From positions 1 through 24,852 of IMG/VR virus record IMGVR_UViG_3300017746_000140: 24,852 nucleotides of DNA; one strand, given 5' to 3'. The notes beneath the pieces are model-generated. The model made no database searches, was not told where the DNA came from, and worked only from the letters and a program-made list of their open reading frames with translations. This stretch comes from a virus. The position numbers and the translations under genes were made by a program. Below are positions 7,810 through 13,592 of this stretch, piece after piece (positions within the stretch are counted from its first letter, which is position 1; the number at the start of each line of letters is the position of its first letter).

Positions 7810-8426
7810 TGCCTATAGATTTTAAATCTGCTGGCATGAAAAGAGCCGGAGCCAGAGATGCAAGTGTTTCTAAAGGTAAACAATTTGGTATAGGAAACTT
7901 TTTTGCCTGGGCAATGGAAAAATATCCTAAAATGACATTAGGTCAATTAGAAGCAAAAATGCCTAGTTTAGAAAGAGAATACGGACAAGAAAAGGCTATG
8001 AGGAAAGAACGTCCTGATGAAAAGCCTAGTGTAACTCCAGCATTTGATGATGAAAAAGAGTTAAACAAAGCAAAGGGTATAGAAATGCCTGATGCATTTG
8101 AAAGTGACATAGCAAGAATTAAAAAACTTGCTGGACTTAACGAAGATGAACAAACTGTAACCAAAATAGCAATTGGACATGTTGATGATGAATCAGACAT
8201 GTTAAGAAAAGAATTATACAAAATCGGCAAGTATAGTGTTGAACTATACAAGATGTTAGGCGAACTACCTAACGGAGATTTCCCCCACTGGTGGCAAGGA
8301 AAAGTAATAAAAGCAGGAGAATATATAGGCTCTGCTAAACATTACTTAGAAGGAGAACTATTTGCTCCTGAACAAGACTTACCAGAACCAGACGACAAAG
8401 ACGACCTAAATCCTTCAGGCGTCTAA
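7809..8426 (+). CDS. LAGL-motif phage protein with conserved HVDDE...DFPHWWQ domain
   Basis: The 205-residue product has an N-terminal region with FAWAMEKYPKMTLGQLEAKMP (~32-52) and a charged linker. The motif IARIKKLAGLNEDE at 101-114 (L-N-E|D, close to prohead protease sites) comes next. A helical C-terminal domain contains IGHVDDESDMLRKELYKIGK and GDFPHWWQGKVIKAGEYI (~122-180). The C-terminal domain is one I recall from marine T4-like phages, function unknown. It starts at a TAATG overlap with the acidic gene upstream, and both share the KKLAGL motif, so the two products are likely partners or share processing. Confidence 0.75.
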   Translation: MPIDFKSAGMKRAGARDASVSKGKQFGIGNFFAWAMEKYPKMTLGQLEAKMPSLEREYGQEKAMRKERPDEKPSVTPAFDDEKELNKAKGIEMPDAFESDIARIKKLAGLNEDEQTVTKIAIGHVDDESDMLRKELYKIGKYSVELYKMLGELPNGDFPHWWQGKVIKAGEYIGSAKHYLEGELFAPEQDLPEPDDKDDLNPSGV

Positions 8427-8435
8427 TTCAAATCT

Positions 8436-8463
8436 AATAAATACTGTTATAATTAAATAACAG
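8436..8463 (+). promoter_or_regulatory. Late promoter motif AATAAATA plus leader hairpin
   Basis: AATAAATA (8436-8443) lies 29 nt before the ATG at 8473. It is followed at once by a perfect 7-bp hairpin, CTGTTAT (8444-8450) with ATAACAG (8457-8463) around a 6-nt loop. The AGGA ribosome binding site (8462-8465) overlaps the 3' edge of the hairpin, so folding could affect initiation. Confidence 0.5.
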
Positions 8464-8472
8464 GAACCAATT

Positions 8473-9225
8473 ATGACAATTGAAGCATACATTCCAAAAC
8501 ATGCATATTTTTCAACATCACTTACACCAACAAACATGGATGTTGATACATATGAAAATTCAAAAGTATTAGAATTATATGGTAATGCTGGTACACTTTT
8601 AAACGATCCAGAGAATAGAGTTAAAGAAGAAAACTATACAGTTTTTGATAGTGACCAAGAAGCAATAGACCAAGGTAAAACAGATTTTCCTGATGCTGAT
8701 TTTAGAATGTGGAATAGACATAATCAAATGAATCACCCAAGTGGTAATGTTGATGAACCTATGCCTTTTAAAGATGGTGAGATGTTTGATTGTATTTTTT
8801 CATATATGAAAACTGCTAACGTAGATCCTGAAATTTTAATGGCAGATTTACAAACTTGTTATGACCATCTAAATCCAGGTGGTATTATTTGTATGGGTGT
8901 GTTTATGCGTGAAGTAGCACTTAACTACTTTGTTGTTAGACGTACACATGAATATGGTATGTTAGAACCTACATTAGTTGAAAGCACAGAAAACAGTGAT
9001 GTTTTTTGTCTTATTAACAATGATGATGTGAGAGTTGATATTGATAGAGTTCCTACTGAGGGTGATGATGCAGTTGTAGAAGCAACACACTTTACATGGT
9101 TTTGGCATAATGAAGCATTAACTAATAGATTAAAAACTGCATTTCCAGATGCAACAATTCACACAAGACGACTTCCGCCTATGTGGACATTACAAAATCC
9201 TTTGGTTATTGAAAAGTCTCTATAG
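8473..9225 (+). CDS. Class I SAM-dependent methyltransferase-like protein
   Basis: Residues ~30-45 (KVLELYGNAGTLL) match motif I of Rossmann-fold methyltransferases (VLELGxGxG, here with Tyr-Gly-Asn). VFDSDQEAI fits the acidic end of strand 2, FDCIFSYMKTANVD the motif IV region, and LNPGGIICMGVF the strand-5 LxPGG motif, in the order expected for Methyltransf_11-type proteins. The 250-residue length fits a single domain plus a C-terminal extension (THFTWFWHNEALTNRLK). An AGGAAC ribosome binding site precedes the ATG. Substrate unknown. It is the last plus-strand gene and its 3' end overlaps the convergent minus-strand gene by 20 nt. Confidence 0.75.
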   Translation: MTIEAYIPKHAYFSTSLTPTNMDVDTYENSKVLELYGNAGTLLNDPENRVKEENYTVFDSDQEAIDQGKTDFPDADFRMWNRHNQMNHPSGNVDEPMPFKDGEMFDCIFSYMKTANVDPEILMADLQTCYDHLNPGGIICMGVFMREVALNYFVVRRTHEYGMLEPTLVESTENSDVFCLINNDDVRVDIDRVPTEGDDAVVEATHFTWFWHNEALTNRLKTAFPDATIHTRRLPPMWTLQNPLVIEKSL

Positions 9226-9904
9226 TATCTTTGCCAAGACTGGCAATCAAATGTATTCTTTCTGAATCACTATAATTAGTAGCACAATGAATTTTACTAG
9301 TATTAAGTAGATAACTACTTCCTGCTTTAAAGTGTGCCATCTCTAAAGGAACTGTTTCTCCCTCATCTTTAGGTGTACCAAAGTTATCGGGCCAGTTTAC
9401 CAAGAAGCATCTATTATTTGTTACCATTGGAAAATGTAATCTCCAATCTAGAATAGCACCTGTTGTATTAAGTGTTTGCATTAAAAAACTTCCGTCTTTA
9501 TGTATGCTTAAAGTTGTTCTTGGAGGCAAAATACTTATTCTCCATCTATAAACATCTTTAAAACTATTAACAAATTCTTCTAAATATAATCCTTGTATTT
9601 GTTTTATAGGGTGAATAAATTGTGTTTCATCTAACATTTCATTTGAGTCATCACCTACTTGTGATGTAAGTACACCTTGCTTACCTTGTGCACCTGTTTT
9701 GTTTACATAAGTTTTACCTGCTATACCGTCTGTCCAATCATCGCTGTTTGGTTTAGATGCAGTAATACATATATTACGGTATGCTAGAGCTTCATACTGC
9801 GTGTTTACTGCTTGTTCTTTGATAGTATGATATACATGGTTCACATCATTACGCAACTTCATGTAATCAAAGTCTACAGTTATTTTTTTAAACACATCTA
9901 TCAT
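9206..9904 (-). CDS. Aspartyl/asparaginyl beta-hydroxylase-like 2OG-Fe(II) oxygenase
   Basis: This protein has the jelly-roll oxygenase signature: SIHKDGSFL gives the His-x-Asp iron ligands (His135, Asp137 from this start). RLHFPMVTNNRCFL follows (Arg155, His157), and LNTSKIHCATNYSDSERIHL supplies the distal His206 and the Arg216 expected to hold 2-oxoglutarate. The RxHxP and HCATN...R patterns are those of the Asp_Arg_Hydrox family, which hydroxylates Asp/Asn side chains. The start at 9904 is preferred because it forms an ATGA overlap with the upstream GH6 gene; a start at 9922 is also open. It is the last gene of the minus-strand unit from 11876. Substrate not identifiable. Confidence 0.85.
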   Translation of the reverse strand: MIDVFKKITVDFDYMKLRNDVNHVYHTIKEQAVNTQYEALAYRNICITASKPNSDDWTDGIAGKTYVNKTGAQGKQGVLTSQVGDDSNEMLDETQFIHPIKQIQGLYLEEFVNSFKDVYRWRISILPPRTTLSIHKDGSFLMQTLNTTGAILDWRLHFPMVTNNRCFLVNWPDNFGTPKDEGETVPLEMAHFKAGSSYLLNTSKIHCATNYSDSERIHLIASLGKDTIETFQ

Positions 9905-10845
9905 TGTTTTAATCCACACCATTCACATTTTTTGTCTATTGGTACATGTACTATATATCCCCTTATTTGACAACGGTGTGCCCAAAATGAAGGACTTTGT
10001 ATAGAGTTACTAACTAATTCTTCTGCCATAGAACCCCAAAACTTTCCTGCTTTTGGTCCTTTATTCTTTTTACCATCACTCTCGCCTGGTATTTTAACCC
10101 ACAGAAAAGCATCACAATGTTCTTCTTCAGTATTACATGTAGGCTCTTTACCTAATGCTCTGCCAGGTGGGTTACACCATTCATTGCCTAGAGGACCTTT
10201 ACCATTACGACTTGTATCGATTACAAAATAATCATTTGGTCTGTGTTCGCAAACTTTTAAACTCCACTCCATAGATTCTTCTGTGCTTCTGTAATTACTT
10301 ACATTTACTGCAAAACCTCTTACTTTATTATTGCTTACATTGTTTAAAAGGTTTGCGGCTTCTTTAGGACTTAGCCAATTGCTATGACCAATATCTATAT
10401 AAACGTATGCTTCGCTTTCCTCTGTGAGAACTTTAAGTCCTTCTTTAATTAAGTTTAATCTATATTCTGATTGAGTAGGTTCCATATGTGTTGTATGTGG
10501 TAATGCATCTGGTTCGTATATAATAATAGGTTTATGCCCTTTTATACCCTCACAGAACTCGTGTATAAACATTAAATATTCACTAGCATCTTTGGCACCA
10601 CCTTTGCTATAATGTCCCATATCTCTATTAGGTAAATTATATATTACAAAGTATGGTAAGTTTGGTGCAGTTCGTTTTAGAAATCTTTTGAGACTCTTTT
10701 GTAAGTTCTTTACAGGTTTTCCTTTTTTAGAACCATACCAAAATGCTACTGGGTGTTCAAATATTCTACTTGATAAAGGAAAGTTTATTCTGTGGTCTTT
10801 GACTCTGTCGAAATCGTTTACCCAGAAAGGATAATTAAGTGCCAT
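9901..10845 (-). CDS. Glycoside hydrolase family 6 (cellulase/cellobiohydrolase family)
   Basis: The 314-residue protein carries the GH6 landmarks in order: VIYNLPNRDMG with Asp75, IIIYEPDALPH with the catalytic-acid Asp113, VYIDIGHSNWL, VRGFAVNVSNY, FVIDTSRNGKGP with EWCNPPGRALGKEPT, and DAFLWVKIPGESDG with Asp258. These correspond to Asp175, Asp221 and Asp401 of Trichoderma Cel6A. GH6 enzymes hydrolyse beta-1,4-glucan with inversion. There is no signal peptide or carbohydrate-binding module; the length is that of a bare catalytic domain plus a ~40-residue tail with Cys residues (CEWC). It overlaps peptide deformylase by 11 nt and the oxygenase gene by 4 nt. Whether it acts on virion contact, at lysis or inside the cell is unknown. 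Confidence 0.93.
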   Translation of the reverse strand: MALNYPFWVNDFDRVKDHRINFPLSSRIFEHPVAFWYGSKKGKPVKNLQKSLKRFLKRTAPNLPYFVIYNLPNRDMGHYSKGGAKDASEYLMFIHEFCEGIKGHKPIIIYEPDALPHTTHMEPTQSEYRLNLIKEGLKVLTEESEAYVYIDIGHSNWLSPKEAANLLNNVSNNKVRGFAVNVSNYRSTEESMEWSLKVCEHRPNDYFVIDTSRNGKGPLGNEWCNPPGRALGKEPTCNTEEEHCDAFLWVKIPGESDGKKNKGPKAGKFWGSMAEELVSNSIQSPSFWAHRCQIRGYIVHVPIDKKCEWCGLKQ

Positions 10846-11386
10846 TTTCTAATTGTTGCAAGGCTAAATCATTCTGCAAGATTTTAAACTGTTTATCACG
10901 TTTTTTAATTGCACGTTTAAGTTTCATATCACTTGCATATTCCAAATATAGTTTACCATTTAAATGGTCTAACTCATGTTGGAAACATCTTGCATCCATC
11001 CCTTCTAACCAATCTTCAACAACTTGTTGGTCATGCGTTTGGAATTTAACTTTAACTTTTGCTGGTCTAGTTACTATAAAATATAATAAAGGAAATGTTA
11101 AGCAACCTTCTTCTATTGCAACTTCTTCTTTACTAAACTCTAATATCTCAGGATTAAATACCCCAACATCTTCGCCTGAAGCAAAAGTCATAACAAACAT
11201 TCTATAACCCATACCTAATTGTGGTGAAGCAAGTCCTATACCAAACCTATCTTTCATAAGTTGTATCATTTCTTCTTCACGTTTTTCCCAATCTGCATTT
11301 TTATCATCAAATGGATTTACACTTGCAATTGAATGAAGTGCAGGATTTTTTGGATCAACTAGTTGTATTTTAAAATCTTCCGACAT
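10835..11386 (-). CDS. def: Peptide deformylase
   Basis: This 183-residue enzyme would remove the formyl group from nascent N-terminal Met. All three metal-site motifs are intact: GIGLASPQ at 49-56, EGCLT at 93-97 (Cys95 ligand) and HELDH at 137-141 (two His ligands and catalytic Glu). EGCLT in place of the bacterial EGCLS is a small variation. Unlike minimal phage deformylases of ~130 residues, it has an N-terminal extension and a basic C-terminal helix (MKLKRAIKKRDKQFK). Its start overlaps the end of the upstream membrane-protein gene by 17 nt, and its end overlaps the GH6 start by 11 nt. Deformylases are common in marine T4-like phages. Confidence 0.95.
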   Translation of the reverse strand: MSEDFKIQLVDPKNPALHSIASVNPFDDKNADWEKREEEMIQLMKDRFGIGLASPQLGMGYRMFVMTFASGEDVGVFNPEILEFSKEEVAIEEGCLTFPLLYFIVTRPAKVKVKFQTHDQQVVEDWLEGMDARCFQHELDHLNGKLYLEYASDMKLKRAIKKRDKQFKILQNDLALQQLENGT

Positions 11387-11876
11387 ATTTCTTTTTGTTT
11401 TGTTTGTTATGTATAGGTATTATTTCTGCTAGTTCAGGAGTAACTGCCTTTTGTATTGCATAAAATACACTTGCAAACACTACCGTACTCGCTAATAATC
11501 TTAAATCAAATATCAATGCTTCTGGTGATAATGGTGGAAAAGGCCCAGGAATATTAATAATTAAGTGCCATAAAACAACACTTAATACAGAAGAACCCAT
11601 TAGTGTTGAGTACTGTCCGTTATTTAAAACCCTGGATACGACTCCTATAAGAGCCATTAATCCGTAAGTCAGCCACATAGTGCTATAAAACCCTAGAAAT
11701 ATATCTGTTATAAACATAATACTCACAGGTAAAAACATTTGTAATTGTCTATTTGATGTTAAGTATGGCATAAAAACTGCCATTGCAATAAGAGGTGTAA
11801 TATTAGGAGGCAGTATAAATCTGCTTAATAAAATACAACCTAATAATAAACTAGCACTCTTAAAGAATTCTTTCAT
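11370..11876 (-). CDS. Multi-pass inner-membrane protein resembling DUF6580
   Basis: The 168-residue product has about five hydrophobic segments. Its order matches what I remember of the DUF6580 membrane family: RFILPPNITPLIAMAVF, then MFITDIFLGFYSTMW with the conserved D-x-x-L-G-F and Tyr, a Gly-rich helix (LMALIGVVSR) and a C-terminal LSVVLWHLIINI region. Members are bacterial membrane proteins with an ECF-transporter-like look; the function is not known to me. The C-terminus is charged (NKQNKKKYVGRF). The gene has a late promoter motif 5 nt before its ATG and leads a unit with deformylase, GH6 and the oxygenase. Confidence 0.75.
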   Translation of the reverse strand: MKEFFKSASLLLGCILLSRFILPPNITPLIAMAVFMPYLTSNRQLQMFLPVSIMFITDIFLGFYSTMWLTYGLMALIGVVSRVLNNGQYSTLMGSSVLSVVLWHLIINIPGPFPPLSPEALIFDLRLLASTVVFASVFYAIQKAVTPELAEIIPIHNKQNKKKYVGRF

Positions 11877-11877
11877 G

Positions 11878-12093
11878 CTAATATTTATCAGGAACTAAAT
11901 GGGTAGGTACAAATTTTACAACACCTTCCTCTTCGATAACAACATACAAGTCTCCCATCTGACATTTGAGATGTTTTCCTGTAATTTCTTCGTCGAATTC
12001 TATTGTGCCGTTACTTCTTAATCTAAAGTGGTAATCGTGAAATCTAACTGAGCCTGGATCTGTTTCTAGATGAAACTCTCTGCGTTTGAACAT
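11878..12093 (-). CDS. Small hypothetical phage protein (71 residues)
   Basis: The product is short, acidic and probably beta-rich (VRFHDYHFRLRSNGTIEFDEE, LYVVIEEEGVVKFV). A clear AAGGAC ribosome binding site lies 5 nt before the ATG, and a late promoter motif lies 27 nt upstream. Its last codons (Asp-Lys-Tyr-stop) contain the late promoter octamer of the next gene. No family recognised. Confidence 0.7.
   Translation of the reverse strand: MFKRREFHLETDPGSVRFHDYHFRLRSNGTIEFDEEITGKHLKCQMGDLYVVIEEEGVVKFVPTHLVPDKY
11882..11889 (-). promoter_or_regulatory. Late promoter motif GATAAATA inside the end of the preceding gene
   Basis: Read on the minus strand, GATAAATA ends exactly 5 nt before the ATG at 11876 and overlaps the final codons of the 71-residue gene. 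There is no Shine-Dalgarno sequence before the membrane-protein start. Confidence 0.6.
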
Positions 12094-12120
12094 AATAAGT
12101 CCTTACTGTTATTATACAAG

Positions 12121-12128
12121 TATTTATT
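12121..12128 (-). promoter_or_regulatory. Late promoter motif AATAAATA with leader
   Basis: AATAAATA on the minus strand lies 27 nt upstream of the ATG at 12093. The intervening leader holds the AAGGAC ribosome binding site. It overlaps the stop codon of the 91-residue gene. Confidence 0.5.
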
Positions 12129-12402
12129 ATGCGGTGCCTCTACAGTAGGCATCAATTAGGTTATCTCCTGTGAGTTTTTCACCAATAATCCTAATTAATT
12201 TGCCATTCTGTTCTCTTCTAATAGTGCCGTCATTAAATTCAGTATCTGTTACTGCACCATTTTCAAAATCTTTTACAGATTCTTCTGTTTCGTAATGCAT
12301 AGATGTTAGTGAATGGACATGCAAAGATTTAATGGTTTTGGACCATTCCTCTGCTTCAAGCAAAAGTCTTTGCCTTTCTACCCTGTAATCAAATTCTCCC
12401 AT
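12127..12402 (-). CDS. Hypothetical phage protein (91 residues)
   Basis: The product begins with a charged helix (YRVERQRLLLEAEEWSKTIKSL) followed by a region with possible beta strands (TEFNDGTIRREQNGKLIRII). No family or catalytic motif is recognised. The ATG has no Shine-Dalgarno sequence but sits 5 nt after a CATAAATA octamer, like several other genes here. Confidence 0.7.
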   Translation of the reverse strand: MGEFDYRVERQRLLLEAEEWSKTIKSLHVHSLTSMHYETEESVKDFENGAVTDTEFNDGTIRREQNGKLIRIIGEKLTGDNLIDAYCRGTA

Positions 12403-12407
12403 AATAT

Positions 12408-12415
12408 TATTTATG
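12408..12415 (-). promoter_or_regulatory. Late promoter motif CATAAATA
   Basis: CATAAATA on the minus strand ends 5 nt before the ATG at 12402 and includes the stop codon of the upstream gene. The spacer and start (ATATT-ATG) are the same as those before the PAAR gene at 24806. Confidence 0.5.
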
Positions 12416-12929
12416 CGGCTTTATGAACTTCCTCTAACAGTTGAGGATCTTTTTGGTCGAACCAACCGTTTTTGGTTTTATACTGACATTTATAGTCATC
12501 TCTAGTGTTACCTACACCAGGTGTCCATTGCTCAGCCTTACCAGTAATGCCATCTGCATAATGAGTATATTCAGGATGGGGAGTGTGATGGGTACGACAC
12601 TTCCATTGCTTGTCTTCATAAAAGAACTGCACCGGAGTTTCCCAAGGTTCACATATTGGACCCTTGCCGTCGCCATTTTTACCAAGTTCACGTATCTCCC
12701 AATCCAGGATATATTCTTCAAATCCTTCGTTAAAGGATTCAATAAGTTTAGTAAGGGTTGGGATACCTCCATTAGCAATCGTATTGATTTGCGTGGAAGT
12801 TAAATCATCAACAAAGTAAGTACAGCCACCCTTGAATTTCCAATAAGGTTCAGAAGTACCATGCACATAACCTTCGTCATGAGCCGCATAGTTCTCTCTG
12901 TATTGTGTGTGTATTACTAATGTTTGCAT
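12411..12929 (-). CDS. Conserved phage protein (TQYRENYAAHD family), probably early
   Basis: The protein is 172 residues from the ATG at 12929. This start is chosen because AGGAGA lies 6 nt upstream, and because the longer frame from 12974 begins upstream of the predicted transcription start, inside the -10 region. The N-terminus has VIHTQYRENYAAHDEGY, followed by YWKFKGGCTYFV, a central part with WEIRELGKNGDGKGP, and many aromatic, His and Cys residues (KCRTHHTPHPEY). I recall the first motif from marine T4-like phages without a known function. It has a near-consensus sigma-70 promoter, so it is likely expressed early, and it is the end of the early island. Confidence 0.8.
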   Translation of the reverse strand: MQTLVIHTQYRENYAAHDEGYVHGTSEPYWKFKGGCTYFVDDLTSTQINTIANGGIPTLTKLIESFNEGFEEYILDWEIRELGKNGDGKGPICEPWETPVQFFYEDKQWKCRTHHTPHPEYTHYADGITGKAEQWTPGVGNTRDDYKCQYKTKNGWFDQKDPQLLEEVHKAA

Positions 12930-12964
12930 AAATTCTCCTACCTTTTTATTTAAACTATGTACAT

Positions 12965-13018
12965 AGTATAGCAAATTTGGGGGTACGAGTCAACCTTTTT
13001 TTCACTTTTTTTGGTAAA
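12965..13018 (-). promoter_or_regulatory. Sigma-70-type promoter TTGACT-N17-TATACT with upstream A tracts
   Basis: On the minus strand the -35 box TTGACT is at 12988-12993 and the -10 box TATACT at 12965-12970, separated by 17 nt. Two A runs (12994-13018, each 7 A or close) sit just upstream where an UP element would bind the alpha subunits. The predicted start is near 12958, giving a ~29-nt leader with AGGAGA before the ATG at 12929. Confidence 0.82.
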
Positions 13019-13021
13019 AAA

Positions 13022-13096
13022 TGGTACTCCGTAGGAGAGTCGAACTCCTGTTGCCGAGATGAAAACCCGGTGTCCTAACCACTAGACGAACGGAGC
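13022..13096 (-). tRNA. tRNA-Glu (UUC)
   Basis: The minus strand folds as a full cloverleaf: acceptor GCTCCGT/ACGGAGT, a D arm, anticodon stem CCGGG/CTCGG with loop TTTTCAT (anticodon TTC), T arm AGGAG/CTCCT with loop TTCGACT, discriminator A and an encoded CCA at 13022-13024. GAA codons are very abundant in the plus-strand genes. It lies 4 nt after tRNA-Thr in the same transcript. A T run follows the CCA and could aid termination. Confidence 0.95.
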
Positions 13097-13100
13097 AGGA

Positions 13101-13176
13101 TGGAGCTCGGGATAAGATTTGAACTTACGACCTGAGGTTTACAAAACCCCTGCTCTACCAACTGAGCTACCCGAGC
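13101..13176 (-). tRNA. tRNA-Thr (UGU)
   Basis: The minus strand forms acceptor GCTCGGG/CCCGAGC, D arm GCTC/GAGC, anticodon stem GGGGT/ACCTC with loop TTTGTAA (anticodon TGT), T arm GTAAG/CTTAT with loop TTCAAAT, discriminator T and an encoded CCA at 13101-13103. It is the first tRNA of the pair, and its 5' end lies 4 nt after a long inverted repeat. Confidence 0.95.
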
Positions 13177-13180
13177 TCGG

Positions 13181-13304
13181 ATTAGAAAGTATAGTACACT
13201 TAAGGAACTTTACTGGGCACGGTTAAAATCTACTCTTGTTTCGTGGTGTGTTTTACCACACTACCCCACCTAATATACGAAATACCACACGGATACTTTC
13301 TAAT
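13181..13304 (-). ncRNA. Candidate structured RNA (~124 nt) between the tRNA promoter and tRNA-Thr
   Basis: A perfect 12-bp inverted repeat (13293-13304 with 13181-13192) encloses ~100 nt. The consensus promoter just upstream predicts transcription starting at 13304, exactly the first base of the repeat. The other arm ends 4 nt before tRNA-Thr, where RNase P would cut. The enclosed part can form smaller helices: GGTAAAA (13251-13257) with TTTTAACC (13221-13228, one bulge), or alternatively GTGGT/ACCAC (13255-13259 with 13243-13247). No open reading frame of useful length fits. This suggests a stable small RNA co-transcribed with the tRNAs. T4 also encodes stable RNAs of unknown role in its tRNA cluster. 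Function here is unknown. Confidence 0.55.
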
Positions 13305-13310
13305 ATATGT

Positions 13311-13338
13311 ATTATACTGATTTTTTGTTAAATGTCAA
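13311..13338 (-). promoter_or_regulatory. Consensus sigma-70 promoter TTGACA-N16-TATAAT for the tRNA unit
   Basis: On the minus strand the -35 box TTGACA is at 13333-13338 and the -10 box TATAAT at 13311-13316; both are perfect matches and the spacer is 16 nt. The -35 box contains the TGA stop of the 85-residue gene. The predicted start is at 13304. Confidence 0.88.
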
Positions 13339-13592
13339 GAACTTTGTTTGTTTGCTTCTGCTTCATTGAATGCATGTTTGAGTTTTATCTTTTCAATGAA
13401 TTCTGCTATATTGTCGATTTCTTCTAGTCTTATTAATGCTTCTTTAGGAGTCATCTCTCCTGTCCTTGCTACAGTTGTTGCTATGTGTATTAAGTCATGT
13501 CTACCAATACCATGCTTTCTGCAGATTGCCTGTACGTCAGGATCTTTCTGTTCTACTATGTCTTGGATCTTCTTTCGAATTATTTTTGGCAT
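13335..13592 (-). CDS. Small helical phage protein (85 residues)
   Basis: The product is mostly helical and charged, with RKHGIGRHDLIHIATTVARTGEMTPKEALIRLEEID in its middle, a pattern I recall from T4-like marine phages with no assigned function. The KHGIGRHDL segment could be a helix-turn element, but no DNA-binding motif is convincing. It starts at a TAATG overlap with the glycosyltransferase upstream, so it is the last gene of the early glycosyltransferase operon. Its stop codon is embedded in the tRNA promoter. Confidence 0.75.
   Translation of the reverse strand: MPKIIRKKIQDIVEQKDPDVQAICRKHGIGRHDLIHIATTVARTGEMTPKEALIRLEEIDNIAEFIEKIKLKHAFNEAEANKQSS

Noticed and set aside
11878-12402. Insertion or mobile element among the small genes
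   Set aside because: No transposase, terminal repeats or target duplications are seen; the genes are simply short and closely spaced.
12930-12974. N-terminal extension of the 12411 gene starting at 12974
   Set aside because: It starts upstream of the predicted transcription start, overlapping the -10 region, whereas AGGAGA precedes the ATG at 12929.
13181-13304. Third tRNA or tmRNA in the leader region
   Set aside because: No T-arm with a TTC loop, no CCA end and no anticodon arm can be fitted, and the 12-bp end helix is too long for a tRNA acceptor.
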